Shown in pieces: positions 52,565 through 62,284 of a stretch of DNA of 64,000 nt; the first letter of the stretch is position 1, and every line of letters begins with the position of its first letter. The translations under genes and the position numbers were made by a program. Source of the stretch: Breoghania sp037026715. GTDB lineage: Bacteria; Pseudomonadota; Alphaproteobacteria; Rhizobiales; Stappiaceae. The DNA is taken from the NCBI RefSeq assembly GCF_037026715.1, contig NZ_JBANCG010000015.1:1-64000 (forward strand), given 5' to 3'. The notes beneath the pieces were generated by a model. That model did not search any database and was not told the DNA's origin. It saw nothing but the letters and a program-made list of their open reading frames with translations.

Positions 52565-54030
52565 CGCTTGTCTCCCGAAAGTGCGGCCGCCGCCAGCTTC
52601 GAGCCGCGCGGCGCCAGCACCGTGAAACGCGCCGCGTGGCGGATTTCGCCGGCAACATGGCCGGCTTGCGTGCCGGTGCCCACGAAGATGTCGCCGCGCG
52701 CCGGGCCGATTATGGCCGATCCCGTGTCCTGCGCGATCATCAGCCGGCGCAACGCGCCGCCTGCGGTCGCGGGCAGGTCCGATTCCACGAAGATGGGCGT
52801 TCCGAAGGCATGGAGCTTGCGGTCGACGGCGAGCGAACGGCCTGCCGTCAGCGGCACGCCGGCCGCTCCTTCCGGGCCGTCCGTCTCCTCGCCCGCCACC
52901 TCGCGGAAGAAGATGAAGGAGCGGTTTTGCGCCATCAGCGCGCCCGCATCGTCGCGGTGGGCCTCCAGCCAGGCGCGCAAGGCAGCCATGGTCATGTCCT
53001 CGCGCGCGATCTCGCCGCGCGCGATCAGGATGCGGCCGATGGCTGTGTAGGGCTGGCCGCTCTTGGCCGCATAGGCGAGCCGCATCACCGAACCGTCAGC
53101 GAGCTTCAGGCGGGCCGAGCCCTGAATGTGGATGAAGAAGGCATCAAGCGGGTTCTCGACCCAGGCGATCTCCAGTCCGCGTCCGGCAAGCGCGCCGTCG
53201 ATGATCGCGGCACGGTCGGGATATTCGGCAAGCCGTCCGTCGGGCAGCCTGCGGGCGAAGGCGTATTCATCGTGGATGCCGGCCCTGCGCGCCGCACCCC
53301 GCATCGCGCCCGTGATCTTCACCAGATCGTCGGGCCGCCGGTAGATCGGCACGGAGAAGCGGGCCGTGCGCGTGCGGCTGCCGGCGATCGCCGGTTCGAA
53401 ATAGCCGGTGACGAAGCCCGGTTCTGATAGCCGCACGGGAACGAAGTCCCGCTCAAAGAAGGCGCGCGCCGCTTCGTGCGATCCTTTTGCCGCCTCCGCC
53501 CGGGCGCACAGCGCGCCGAGATCGCGCCCGGTGATGCCGAGCGTGCCGGTGCGCCCATGCGGGGCGCGGCAGCCTTTCAGGAAGGCGGTAAGTGCTGCGC
53601 GCTTGTCGTCGTCGCGCCAGCCGGGAAGATCTGCGAAGGAGATGGTTTCAAACGCCGGCCGGGCGCGTGCAGGCGAGAGGCCTGGATCGGGCGCGCCGGA
53701 AGCGACGCGCAGCGGCGATGCGCCGGAAACGGTTTCGGGATGGCCACTGGAACCGGAAAGAGGCGACCTGTCGTCCTCGGGAAGCGTCACCGTCACGGCC
53801 TCGTTCGTCCTGGCTCCGCCCGTGCCTGTACTCGTGCCCGAAGTCGTGACAGGCGCGGCCCGTACCGGCTGGGGGCCGGCCAGCGGCCCCGCCGCCAGCA
53901 TCGCGCACGCCAGAAGCCCCAGGCTTCGTATCCCGGCCCGGAAGCTCCGGCGGCCGTCTCCGCCGGAAGTCGCGCCTCCGGCGGGGCGCGGCGGCGGGCA
54001 GGCTGCCCCCTGCCGCTTCATGGCCGGCAT
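52561..54030 (-). CDS. mltA: Membrane-bound lytic murein transglycosylase A
   Basis: MltA cleaves peptidoglycan glycan strands with formation of 1,6-anhydromuramic ends. The 489-aa protein has an N-terminal export signal (about 30-58, SLGLLACAMLAAGPLAG). LLAC could be a lipobox, but a later signal-peptidase I site (VRA-AP) also fits. The MltA domain begins after ~120 (FETISFADLPGWRDDDKRAA) and includes FVTGYFEPAIAGS. The C-terminal 3D domain shows IAQDTGSAIIGPARGDIFVG near 435, with the conserved Asp residues. It starts 1 base after tim44 ends and overlaps smr by 4. Confidence 0.94.
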   Translation of the reverse strand: MPAMKRQGAACPPPRPAGGATSGGDGRRSFRAGIRSLGLLACAMLAAGPLAGPQPVRAAPVTTSGTSTGTGGARTNEAVTVTLPEDDRSPLSGSSGHPETVSGASPLRVASGAPDPGLSPARARPAFETISFADLPGWRDDDKRAALTAFLKGCRAPHGRTGTLGITGRDLGALCARAEAAKGSHEAARAFFERDFVPVRLSEPGFVTGYFEPAIAGSRTRTARFSVPIYRRPDDLVKITGAMRGAARRAGIHDEYAFARRLPDGRLAEYPDRAAIIDGALAGRGLEIAWVENPLDAFFIHIQGSARLKLADGSVMRLAYAAKSGQPYTAIGRILIARGEIAREDMTMAALRAWLEAHRDDAGALMAQNRSFIFFREVAGEETDGPEGAAGVPLTAGRSLAVDRKLHAFGTPIFVESDLPATAGGALRRLMIAQDTGSAIIGPARGDIFVGTGTQAGHVAGEIRHAARFTVLAPRGSKLAAAALSGDKR

Positions 54031-54031
54031 G

Positions 54032-54757
54032 TCAGTCCGCCGTTTCGGTCGCCACCAGCTTCCAGTTCGGATCGCGCTGGGTCACGTCGCGCGAGAACGT
54101 CCAGATGTCGGTCACGTCGACGACCTGGTTCGGATCGCCCTCGATGATGGCGCCGTCCTCGTTGCGGGTGGCGGAGATGATCTTGGAGCGGAAGCGCACC
54201 GTCACCTGGGCGATGTTCTTCTTCAGCGTCGCCTCCACGATCTCCGCCTTGTCGATGCCGACGAAGGTGAAGGCCACCGTCTCCTTGCGCTGCTCCCTGT
54301 CGGCAATTGCCGCGACGAAGCCGTCATAGACTTCCTTCGACAGCAGGTTCTTCAGGGTCTTGCGGTCGCCCGCGGCAAACGCGGTAACGATCATCTCGTA
54401 GGCCGCCTTGCCGCCTTCCACGAAGCTGCGCGGATCGAACGATCGGTCGGAGGAGATGATCGCGCGCAGCGCCTCGTTGAGCGCGCTGCCCGCAGGCGCG
54501 ACCTTTTCCAGCCGGCGGTCCTGCGCCTGCTTGCGCTCGTCCTCGTCGTCCCCCTCCTCGCCGCGCGAGGGCAGTGACACGACATTGTCGTTGCCTTCGC
54601 GCCCGCCTTCCGCGCTTTCGCGCTGGCGCGGCGAATAGGGATCGAACGGCGGGCGCTCGCTGCCCGTGCGACGGCCGAGAACGCTGCGCAATTTGAACAG
54701 GATCACGACGGCCAGTACGAGGAAGATAATGCTGTAGACGTCGAGAAAACCAGTCAT
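54032..54757 (-). CDS. Tim44-domain protein
   Basis: This 241-aa protein has one N-terminal membrane helix (VYSIIFLVLAVVILFKLRSV) and a C-terminal Tim44-like domain from about residue 90 (FVEGGKAAYEMIVTAFAAGD, then VTVRFRSKIISATRNEDG and DIWTFSRDVTQRDPNWKLVA). Tim44 is a mitochondrial import motor subunit; bacterial relatives (TimA) are inner-membrane proteins, possibly involved in protein or lipid handling. It is the first gene of the minus-strand operon and divergent from fxsA. Confidence 0.9.
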   Translation of the reverse strand: MTGFLDVYSIIFLVLAVVILFKLRSVLGRRTGSERPPFDPYSPRQRESAEGGREGNDNVVSLPSRGEEGDDEDERKQAQDRRLEKVAPAGSALNEALRAIISSDRSFDPRSFVEGGKAAYEMIVTAFAAGDRKTLKNLLSKEVYDGFVAAIADREQRKETVAFTFVGIDKAEIVEATLKKNIAQVTVRFRSKIISATRNEDGAIIEGDPNQVVDVTDIWTFSRDVTQRDPNWKLVATETAD

Positions 54758-55052
54758 GTCCCGCTACCGGCTGTGCTGTTCTTCGAAGGAGCGACGGCCC
54801 GCTCAGCCGCCAACTGGCGATGCTGCTGCCCGTCCGTCACCGTTATCCTTCTCCTATGTAAGTCTCCTTGAACCAGCATCCAACGCCAAGCACAAGCCCC
54901 GCGTGCCGATTGCCGCAAAAACGTGAGCGAAACGGCGAAAAAAATCGAATTACATGTTTGAAAGTAAGCGTTTCTCCGGCCATTCCCGACAGTGCATGCT
55001 GGCATCGGAGCGTTTCGACACCTATGTATCGCGCGAACACTTGCGAGGCACG

Positions 55053-55553
55053 ATGAAACCCGGACTGCTGCTCCCCATCGCCCTTTTAGGGATTCCGATC
55101 CTCGAGATTGCCGTCTTCATCCAGGTCGGCAGCCTCATTGGCGTCTTCCCCACGCTGGCGATGATCTTCGTCACCGCCGTCATCGGCACGTCGCTGCTGC
55201 GGTACCAGGGCTTTTCGCTGCTCACCCGCATCCGCGCCGAAATGGATGCCGGCCGCATCCCCGGCGCCGAACTCGGCCACGGCGCGATGATCCTTGTCGC
55301 CGGCGTGCTGCTGCTCACCCCCGGCTTCGTCACCGACACGATCGGCTTCCTGCTGTTCGTGCCGGCCATCCGCTCGGCGCTCTGGCGCTTCATCGCCCGT
55401 CACGTTGTCGTGATCGACATGGCCCGCGGCGGCCCGGCGCGGGGCGCTTCGGGCCGGAACCCGAACGATCCGGTGGTCGATCTCGACGAGGAGGAATGGA
55501 GCCGCAAGTCCGGAAACCCGGACACGCCGTGGAACGACAAGCGCCTGAACTAG
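55053..55553 (+). CDS. fxsA: FxsA family membrane protein
   Basis: This 166-aa inner-membrane protein has three to four hydrophobic segments: LLLPIALLGIPILEIAVFIQ, VFPTLAMIFVTAVIGTSLL and GAMILVAGVLLLTPGFVTDT. It carries the FxsA hallmark LLTPGFVTDTIGFLLFVPAIR. FxsA modulates phage F exclusion in E. coli; its normal role is unclear. The ATG at 55053 has GAGG upstream and gives the conserved N-terminus; a longer frame is not conserved. secB, often adjacent to fxsA and tim44 in Rhizobiales, is not present here. Confidence 0.93.
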   Translation: MKPGLLLPIALLGIPILEIAVFIQVGSLIGVFPTLAMIFVTAVIGTSLLRYQGFSLLTRIRAEMDAGRIPGAELGHGAMILVAGVLLLTPGFVTDTIGFLLFVPAIRSALWRFIARHVVVIDMARGGPARGASGRNPNDPVVDLDEEEWSRKSGNPDTPWNDKRLN

Positions 55554-55737
55554 GGGCTCTCAGCTTCCGGCGGGCGTGGCCCGGTCCCACCCGCCGCAAA
55601 TGCCATTAAGATTAATAGCTAAAAGGCGAGCGATTCGGCCTGCGCCTTGAAGACTTCCTTACGTATTGGTCCTATCTTCCGGCCTCGCCCGGACGAAAAG
55701 CGCAACCGCGCCTGTGTTCAGGGAAGGTGAGGGGATC

Positions 55738-56796
55738 ATGGCCGCAACATCCGGACGGATCGACTGGGTCGATTACGCAAAGGGCTTCTGCATCGTCGCG
55801 GTGGTGATGATGCATTCCACGCTCGGCGTGGAGAAGGCCGCCGGCGCCACCGGCTGGATGGGCCACGTGGTGGAATTCTGCCGCCCCTTCCGCATGCCCG
55901 ACTTCTTCATGATCTCCGGCCTCTTCCTGGCCAACGTCATCGACCGCGACTGGCGCACCTATCTCGACCGCAAGGTCGTCCACTTCGCCTACTTCTACGT
56001 CTTGTGGGTGACGATCCAGTTCGCACTGAAGGCGCCGGTCTTCGCGGCTGAGCTGGGCTGGCAGGGCGCGGCATGGGCTTATCTGGAAGCTTTCGTGCAG
56101 CCCTTCGGCACGCTGTGGTTCATCTACATGCTGCCGATCTTCTTCGTCGTCGCAAAGGCCGCGCGCGCGGCCCGCATTCCCTGGCAGATCGTGCTGGGCC
56201 TCGGCATCGCGTTGGAGATCGTCCACGCCGCCGGCCTCTCCAGCGGGCTGTCGCCATTCCCCACCGGTGCGGTGCTGATCGACGAATTCGCCGCCCGCTT
56301 CGTCTATTTCTACACCGGCTATGTCGCCGCCCCGCACATCTTCCGCCTCGCCGCCTGGGCGATGGCGAACGTGCCGAAAGCGCTCGCTGGGCTGCTCGTC
56401 TGGGCCCTCGTCAACGGCGCCGTCGTGGCGATGGGCTATTCGCTCTTTCCGGTGGTTTCGCTGGCACTGGGGGCTGCGGGCGCCTGCGCGGTCATTCTCG
56501 TCTCCGCGCTTCTGTCGCTCCTCCACCGGGCGGATTTCCTTCGCTTTTTCGGCCAGAACTCCATCGTCATCTATCTGGCGTTCTTCCTGCCGATGGGCGT
56601 CTCGCGGACGCTTCTGCTGAAATTCGCCCCCTTCCTCGATATCGGCACGATCTCGCTCGTGGTCACGGTGGCCGGCGTCCTTAGGCCCGTCGTCTTCTTC
56701 CTCATGGTGCGCGACACGCGGCTGGACTTCCTGTTCAAGCGCCCGGCCTGGGCCCGTCTCGACGCGCCCAAACCAGCGTTGCAGCCAGCGGAATAG
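55738..56796 (+). CDS. Acyltransferase 3 family membrane protein
   Basis: This 352-aa integral membrane protein has about ten transmembrane segments. It begins IDWVDYAKGFCIVAVVMMHS, the acyltransferase 3 signature, and has RPFRMPDFFMISGLFLA near 55. Family members move acetyl, succinyl or other acyl groups onto sugars or glycans at the cell surface. The acceptor is unknown. GAGGGG precedes the ATG at 55738. No polysaccharide genes are nearby, so it looks like a stand-alone modifier. Confidence 0.9.
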   Translation: MAATSGRIDWVDYAKGFCIVAVVMMHSTLGVEKAAGATGWMGHVVEFCRPFRMPDFFMISGLFLANVIDRDWRTYLDRKVVHFAYFYVLWVTIQFALKAPVFAAELGWQGAAWAYLEAFVQPFGTLWFIYMLPIFFVVAKAARAARIPWQIVLGLGIALEIVHAAGLSSGLSPFPTGAVLIDEFAARFVYFYTGYVAAPHIFRLAAWAMANVPKALAGLLVWALVNGAVVAMGYSLFPVVSLALGAAGACAVILVSALLSLLHRADFLRFFGQNSIVIYLAFFLPMGVSRTLLLKFAPFLDIGTISLVVTVAGVLRPVVFFLMVRDTRLDFLFKRPAWARLDAPKPALQPAE

Positions 56797-56883
56797 GCGA
56801 GCGTCGCCCCTCATCCCGGTGAAAAACCGCGCGGTCCCGACTTCGCCCTTTCCATGGGGCCGCGGCATGGGCATGATCCGGCC

Positions 56884-59820
56884 ATGTCCAGCGAATCCTC
56901 CCGTCCCCTCAAGGCCGGCGACCATGTCTTTCTGGTCGATGGCTCGTCCTACATCTTCCGCGCCTATCACGCGCTGCCTCCGCTCACGCGCAAGTCCGAC
57001 GGGCTGCCGGTGGGCGCGGTCGCGGGCTTCTGCAACATGTTGTGGAAGCTCCTGCAGGAGGCGGACGAGACGGCCGCCGGCGTCACGCCGACGCACATCG
57101 CCGTCGTCTTCGACCATTCGGCCAAGACATTCCGAAACGAGATCTACGACCAGTACAAGGCCCAGCGTCCCGAACCGCCGGAGGACCTGATCCCGCAGTT
57201 CGGCATCATCCGCGACGCGGTGCGCGCCTTCAACGTCGCCTGCATCGAGCAGCCGGGTTATGAGGCCGACGATATCATCGCCACCTATGCCTGCCAGGCG
57301 GTCGAGGCTGGCGCCGACGTCACCATCATTTCGTCGGACAAGGACCTGATGCAGCTCGTCGGTCCGCATGTGATCATGCTGGACACGATGAAGAACAAGC
57401 GCATCGCCGAGCCGGAGGTGTTCGAGAAGTTCGGCGTCACGCCCGACAAGGTGGTGGACGTGCAGTCGCTCGCCGGCGACAGCGTCGACAACGTGCCAGG
57501 CGTTCCGGGCATCGGCGTGAAGACCGCCGCCCAGCTCATCAACGAATACGGCGATCTGGAAAGCCTTCTCGCCCGCGCTTCGGAGATCAAGCAGACGAAG
57601 CGGCGCGAGAACCTCATCGAATTCGCCGACCAGGCCCGCATTTCCCGCCGGCTGGTCGAGCTCGACTGCAACACGCCGGTGGAGGTGCCGCTTTCCTATG
57701 CCGCCGTGCGCAAGCTCGACGGCGAAAAGGCGCTCGCCTTCCTGAAGGCGATGGAGTTCACCACCCTGACGCGCCGTGTCGCCGAGACGGCCGGCAAGGA
57801 CGCGGGCGAGGTCCCGGCCGCGGAACTGGAAATCAAGGGCTGGGAGGCGCCGGAAGCGGCTGCACCCGCCGCCGGTTCGGAAAAATCCGCGGCCTCCGCG
57901 AGCGCCGCCGGCGACGGCCCCGCCGCGCTCGCCGAGGCTCGCGCGGCCGAGATCCGGGCGATCCCGATCGATGCCTCGGCCTATGAACTGGTACGCGATG
58001 TCGAGCGCCTGAAGGCCTGGATCGCGGAGGCTTACGAGACCGGCTTTGTCGCGGTCGATACCGAGACCACCTCGCTCGATCCGATGGTGGCCGAACTTTG
58101 CGGCGTCTCGCTTTCCACCGCGCCGGGCAAGGCCTGTTACATTCCGGTTGGCCACCGCGACGGCGAGGGCGATCTTCTGGGCGGCGGCGGGCTTCTGGAA
58201 GGCCAGATCCCGCGCGATGAGGCGGTCGCGCTTCTGAAGCCCCTGCTGGAAGATGCCTCCGTCCTCAAGATCGCGCAGAACCTCAAGTACGATTGGGTGA
58301 TCCTGAAGCGCCTCGGCATCGAGGTCGCGCCCTACGACGACACGATGCTGCTTTCCTACACGCTCGATGCGGGGTTGCAGGGCGGAAACGGCATGGACGC
58401 GCTGTCGGAGCGCTGGCTCGGCCATACGCCGATCAAGTACGAGGACGTCTGCGGCAAGGGAAAATCCGCCGTCACCTTCGACAAGATCGCCCTCGACAAG
58501 GCCTGCTCTTACGCGGCGGAGGACGCCGACGTCACCCTGCGCCTGTGGCAGGTGCTGAAATGCCGGCTGCCGGGCGAGACCATGACCACGGTCTACGAGA
58601 CGCTGGAACGCCCGATGGTGCCGGTTCTGGCGCGCATGGAAATGCGCGGCGTGCATGTCGACCGGCAGATGCTGTCGCGCCTTTCCGGCGAACTCGCGCA
58701 AGGGGCTGCGGCCCTTGAGGCGGAAATCCACGAAATGGCGGGCGAGACCTTCAACATCGGCTCGCCCAAGCAGCTCGGCGACATCCTGTTCGGCCGGATG
58801 GGACTTCCCGGCGGCAAGAAGACCAAGACCGGCGCCTGGTCCACCTCCGTTTCCGTGCTGGAGGATCTGGCGGCCGAAGGCCATCCGCTGCCGGTGAAGA
58901 TCGTGGAATGGCGCCAGCTCACCAAGCTGCGCTCCACCTATACCGACGCGCTGCCGAACTATATCAACGCCGAGACGGGCCGGGTCCACACCTCCTATTC
59001 GCTTGCCTCTACCACCACGGGACGGCTGTCCTCGTCGGAGCCGAACCTCCAGAACATTCCCGTTCGCACCGAGGCCGGGCGCAAGATCCGCAAGGCCTTC
59101 GTCGCAGCCGAAGGCGCCAAGCTTCTGTCGGCCGATTATTCCCAGATCGAACTGCGCGTGCTCGCCCACATGGCCGAGATCCCGCAGCTGGTGAAGGCGT
59201 TCGCCGACGGGCTCGACATCCACGCGATGACGGCCTCGGAAATCTTCAACGTGCCGGTCAAGGACATGGACCCGATGGTGCGGCGGCGCGCCAAGGCGAT
59301 CAATTTCGGCATCATCTACGGCATTTCCGCCTTCGGGCTTGCCAACCAGCTCGGCATTTCGCGCGGCGAGGCGGGCGACTACATCAAGACCTATTTCGAG
59401 CGCTTCCCCGGCATCCGCGACTACATGGAAGAAATGAAGCGCCAGGTTCACGCCAACGGCTATGTGACGACGATCTTCGGCCGCAAGGCGCACTATCCGG
59501 ACGTCAACACCAAGAACCCGAACATGCGCCAGTTCTACGAGCGCGCGGCGATCAACGCGCCGATACAAGGGTCTGCCGCCGACATCATCCGCCGCGCCAT
59601 GGTGCGCATGGAGGATGCGCTGGCCGCCTCGAAGCTCAAGGCGAAGATGCTGTTGCAGGTGCACGACGAACTGATCTTCGAGGTGGCGGACGAGGAGGTG
59701 GACGCCACCATCCCGCTGGTCGCCCGCACCATGGAGGACGCGCCCTCGCCCGCGCTGTCGCTCCGCGTTCCGCTACAGGTCGATGCCCGCGCCGCGCAGA
59801 ACTGGGACGAGGCGCACTGA
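56884..59820 (+). CDS. polA: DNA polymerase I
   Basis: PolA fills repair gaps and removes RNA primers. The 978-aa protein has all three domains: the 5' nuclease (FLVDGSSYIFRAYHALPPLT; YEADDIIATYAC; LAGDSVDNVPGVPGIG), the 3'-5' exonuclease (FVAVDTETTSLDPMVAEL near 390, with intact DxE) and the family A polymerase. The polymerase motifs are A (LLSADYSQIELRVLAHM), B (RRRAKAINFGIIYGISAFGL) and C (LLQVHDELIFEVAD). The proofreading Asp/Glu residues are kept, so it should proofread. I start at the ATG at 56884; a Met 10 codons earlier is possible. A type 1 repeat follows. Confidence 0.98.
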   Translation: MSSESSRPLKAGDHVFLVDGSSYIFRAYHALPPLTRKSDGLPVGAVAGFCNMLWKLLQEADETAAGVTPTHIAVVFDHSAKTFRNEIYDQYKAQRPEPPEDLIPQFGIIRDAVRAFNVACIEQPGYEADDIIATYACQAVEAGADVTIISSDKDLMQLVGPHVIMLDTMKNKRIAEPEVFEKFGVTPDKVVDVQSLAGDSVDNVPGVPGIGVKTAAQLINEYGDLESLLARASEIKQTKRRENLIEFADQARISRRLVELDCNTPVEVPLSYAAVRKLDGEKALAFLKAMEFTTLTRRVAETAGKDAGEVPAAELEIKGWEAPEAAAPAAGSEKSAASASAAGDGPAALAEARAAEIRAIPIDASAYELVRDVERLKAWIAEAYETGFVAVDTETTSLDPMVAELCGVSLSTAPGKACYIPVGHRDGEGDLLGGGGLLEGQIPRDEAVALLKPLLEDASVLKIAQNLKYDWVILKRLGIEVAPYDDTMLLSYTLDAGLQGGNGMDALSERWLGHTPIKYEDVCGKGKSAVTFDKIALDKACSYAAEDADVTLRLWQVLKCRLPGETMTTVYETLERPMVPVLARMEMRGVHVDRQMLSRLSGELAQGAAALEAEIHEMAGETFNIGSPKQLGDILFGRMGLPGGKKTKTGAWSTSVSVLEDLAAEGHPLPVKIVEWRQLTKLRSTYTDALPNYINAETGRVHTSYSLASTTTGRLSSSEPNLQNIPVRTEAGRKIRKAFVAAEGAKLLSADYSQIELRVLAHMAEIPQLVKAFADGLDIHAMTASEIFNVPVKDMDPMVRRRAKAINFGIIYGISAFGLANQLGISRGEAGDYIKTYFERFPGIRDYMEEMKRQVHANGYVTTIFGRKAHYPDVNTKNPNMRQFYERAAINAPIQGSAADIIRRAMVRMEDALAASKLKAKMLLQVHDELIFEVADEEVDATIPLVARTMEDAPSPALSLRVPLQVDARAAQNWDEAH

Positions 59821-59858
59821 GGGCGGGGCAGATCGAGGAGAGCGGGCGGAAGCCAGTC

Positions 59859-59990
59859 GCCCATCCTTCGAGACGGTCGCTTCCGCGACCTCCTCAGGAT
59901 GACGTTGTGTGTGTTGTTGTTTCTGCAAAACCATCAACAAACACAACGTCATCCTGAGGAGGCCTGACAAGGCCGTCTCGAAGGATGGGC
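59859..59990. repeat. Large paired repeat, type 1, copy 4
   Basis: The outer arms CCCATCCTTCGAGACG and CGTCTCGAAGGATGGGC are perfect inverts. The inner hairpins are GTCGC-TTCC-GCGAC and GGCCT-GACA-AGGCC. The left one differs from all other copies yet pairs fully. It follows the polA stop by 39 bases. Confidence 0.9.
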
Positions 59991-60112
59991 CGCGAGCCGA
60001 AAGGCCGGCGTTTTCCTTCCGCCAAACGATGAAACGCTCCGGCGAAAGCCTCCATCGCCACGCGGTCCGCGCGGTGCTATAGCCGCGCCATCTAAACCGA
60101 ACGAGCCGCACC

Positions 60113-61333
60113 ATGATCGATACCCCCGCCTCTTCTCCCGCCGCCATCGCCATTGTCGGTGCCGGCCCGGCGGGGCTGATCGCGGCCGAGACGCTCGCAA
60201 AGGCCGGCCACCGGGTCACGGTCTACGACCGCCTCGCCTCCCCTGCCCGCCGGTTGCTGATGGCCGGGCGCGGCGGGCTGAACCTGACCCACGACGAAGA
60301 CCTCGATATCTTCCTCGCGCGCTACGGCGCCGCGCGCACCCGGCTGGAACCGATTATCCGCGCCTTCCCGCCCGAAGCTTTGCGCGCCTGGGCGGATGGG
60401 CTGGGGGCGGAGACTTTCGTCGGCTCCTCCCATCACGTGTTCCCGAAGGCGATGAAGGCCTCGCCGCTGCTGCGCGCCTGGCTATCGCGTCTTGGCGATC
60501 TCGGCGTGACGATCCGCCCCCGCCACCGCTGGACCGGCTGGACCGCCAACGGCGCGCTCTCCTTCGAAACACCCGACGGTCCGCTTTCGGTTTCGGCGGA
60601 TGCGACCCTGCTGGCGCTCGGCGGCCTGAGCTGGCCGAAGCTCGGGGCCGATCCCGCCTGGCCGGATTTCTTGCGCGCGAGCGGTGCCGAGGTTCGTCCC
60701 TTGAAGCCCGCCAATTGCGGTTTCGCCGTTTCCTGGTCGCCGGTTTTCGCCGACCGCTTCGCCGGCGCGCCGCTGAAGACGGTGGAGCTTTCCTTCGCCG
60801 GTACGGTGGCGCGCGGCGACATGGTCGTCACCGCCTCCGGCATCGAGGGCGGGCCGGTCTATGCGCTTTCGGCTCCCTTGCGCGATGCGATAGAGGCGGA
60901 GGGTACGGCAACGCTCGTCATCGACCTTCGCCCCGATATCGCGCAAGAGGCGCTTGCCGCCCGCCTCGCGCGCCCGCGCTCCAAGCAGTCGGTCTCCAAC
61001 TTCCTGCGCAAGGCGGCGGGCCTGCAGCCGGTCGCCATCGGCCTTCTGCGCGAGGCCGGGCCTTTGCCCGACGTCCCCGAAGCGCTGGCTAAGCGGATCA
61101 AGGCCTGTCCGCTGGAGCTCTCAGCCACCGCCGGCATCGAGCGGGCGATTTCGAGCGCCGGCGGCGTCGCCTTCGACGGTCTGGATGATGGCCTGATGCT
61201 CGATGCCCGGCCGGGGACATTCGTTGCCGGCGAAATGCTCGACTGGGAGGCGCCGACGGGGGGATATCTTCTCCAGGCGAGCTTCTCCACCGGCGTTGCG
61301 GCGGCGCGCGGCATGATCGCCTGGCTGTCCTGA
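60113..61333 (+). CDS. HI0933-like flavoprotein (TIGR03862 type)
   Basis: This 406-aa FAD-dependent oxidoreductase has the Rossmann motif IAIVGAGPAGLIAAETLA at the N-terminus and the family block RRLLMAGRGGLNLTHDED near 55. A C-terminal block GTFVAGEMLDWEAPTGGYLL returns to the FAD site. Related HI0933/BaiN proteins reduce double bonds in bile-acid-like compounds in some gut bacteria, but the role of the proteobacterial group is unknown. It starts about 120 bases after the type 1 repeat and seems monocistronic. Confidence 0.9.
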   Translation: MIDTPASSPAAIAIVGAGPAGLIAAETLAKAGHRVTVYDRLASPARRLLMAGRGGLNLTHDEDLDIFLARYGAARTRLEPIIRAFPPEALRAWADGLGAETFVGSSHHVFPKAMKASPLLRAWLSRLGDLGVTIRPRHRWTGWTANGALSFETPDGPLSVSADATLLALGGLSWPKLGADPAWPDFLRASGAEVRPLKPANCGFAVSWSPVFADRFAGAPLKTVELSFAGTVARGDMVVTASGIEGGPVYALSAPLRDAIEAEGTATLVIDLRPDIAQEALAARLARPRSKQSVSNFLRKAAGLQPVAIGLLREAGPLPDVPEALAKRIKACPLELSATAGIERAISSAGGVAFDGLDDGLMLDARPGTFVAGEMLDWEAPTGGYLLQASFSTGVAAARGMIAWLS

Positions 61334-61441
61334 CGGGTTTTCGCACGTACGAGAAATGCGAGGGAAATTCGAACGATATTCGAATGAAATTCTAATCGGC
61401 GACGAAAAGGCCGTTTGACGCGGCTGGGCGCGCGCTTGCGC

Positions 61442-62284
61442 CTACCATTCGCCCTCTGTCGGGATCTTCAGAAGACGGCCGCAATGCTTGCAGTGGACGG
61501 CATCTGGGTCGTGCCGGGAGAGGCCGCAGTCGGGGCAGGTGTAGGGATACTTGCTCGGCCGGAAGATGGTCTGCACCAGCCGCAGGAAAAGCGCCACACC
61601 GATCACCATGATCGCCACCGTCAGAAGGCGGCCGAACGTATCGGAAATGGTGATATCGCCGAAACCCGTCGTCGTCAGCGTCGTCACCGTGAAATAGAGC
61701 GCATCGACGTAAGTATTGATGTTTTCGTTCTTGTGCACCTCCGCGACATAGACGACCGCGGTGACGATGAAGACGAACACGATGAGGTTGACGGCCGAAT
61801 GAATGACTTCCTCATTGCGCTTGAACCACTTCCAGCCGCGGCGCAGGTCGCGCAGCACGTGATAGGAGCGCAGCAGCCGCAGCATGCGCAGGATCCTGAG
61901 AAAACCGAGGTTTTCAACGAAGGCGGCGGCCAGCAGCGAGGCGATGACGACGAGATCGGCGAGCGCGGTGAACTCCAGCGCGGTCTTCACCGGGCGCACG
62001 GAAATGACGATCCGCGCGATGTAATCCGCGATCAGGATCAACGCGATGACGAAGTCGGCCGCATGCAGCGTCGGCTGCGGATCGACCATCGAGGAGCCGA
62101 CGAAATAGATCACCGTGACGATGTCGAAGGTGACCAGCAGGGTACGGAAAAGCTGCGGCCCCCGTCCTTCCCCGAAATAGAGCCGGCGCAGGCCCATGCG
62201 CACCGGCCCGAACCGGCCGCGGTGGCGCGACTGGACCGCATCGGGATCGGCGTCTTCCCGGTCTTCGGTGTCGTCGTCGTTCAA
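61442..62284 (-). CDS. Voltage-gated-type K+ channel with C-terminal zinc ribbon
   Basis: This 280-aa protein has six membrane segments. The S4 helix RILRMLRLLRSYHVLRDLRR carries regular Arg residues, and the pore filter is TTLTTTGFGDITISD (TxGFGD in place of TVGYGD). After the last helix, the tail forms a zinc ribbon: CPDCG, then CKHCGRLL, i.e. two CxxC pairs. I start at TTG 62284 with GGAG 6 bases upstream; this start overlaps the MscS stop by 4 bases (TTGA). A later ATG at 62197 is the alternative. Coupling to an MscS channel suggests a joint role in ion balance or osmotic response. Confidence 0.88.
   Translation of the reverse strand: MNDDDTEDREDADPDAVQSRHRGRFGPVRMGLRRLYFGEGRGPQLFRTLLVTFDIVTVIYFVGSSMVDPQPTLHAADFVIALILIADYIARIVISVRPVKTALEFTALADLVVIASLLAAAFVENLGFLRILRMLRLLRSYHVLRDLRRGWKWFKRNEEVIHSAVNLIVFVFIVTAVVYVAEVHKNENINTYVDALYFTVTTLTTTGFGDITISDTFGRLLTVAIMVIGVALFLRLVQTIFRPSKYPYTCPDCGLSRHDPDAVHCKHCGRLLKIPTEGEW

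Noticed and set aside
55672..59664. A very long minus-strand open frame (over 1300 codons) opposite the acyltransferase and polA
   Set aside because: It is antisense to two clear genes. The lack of stops comes from GC-rich codon use in polA. Its translation is His/Arg/Asp-rich with no domain.
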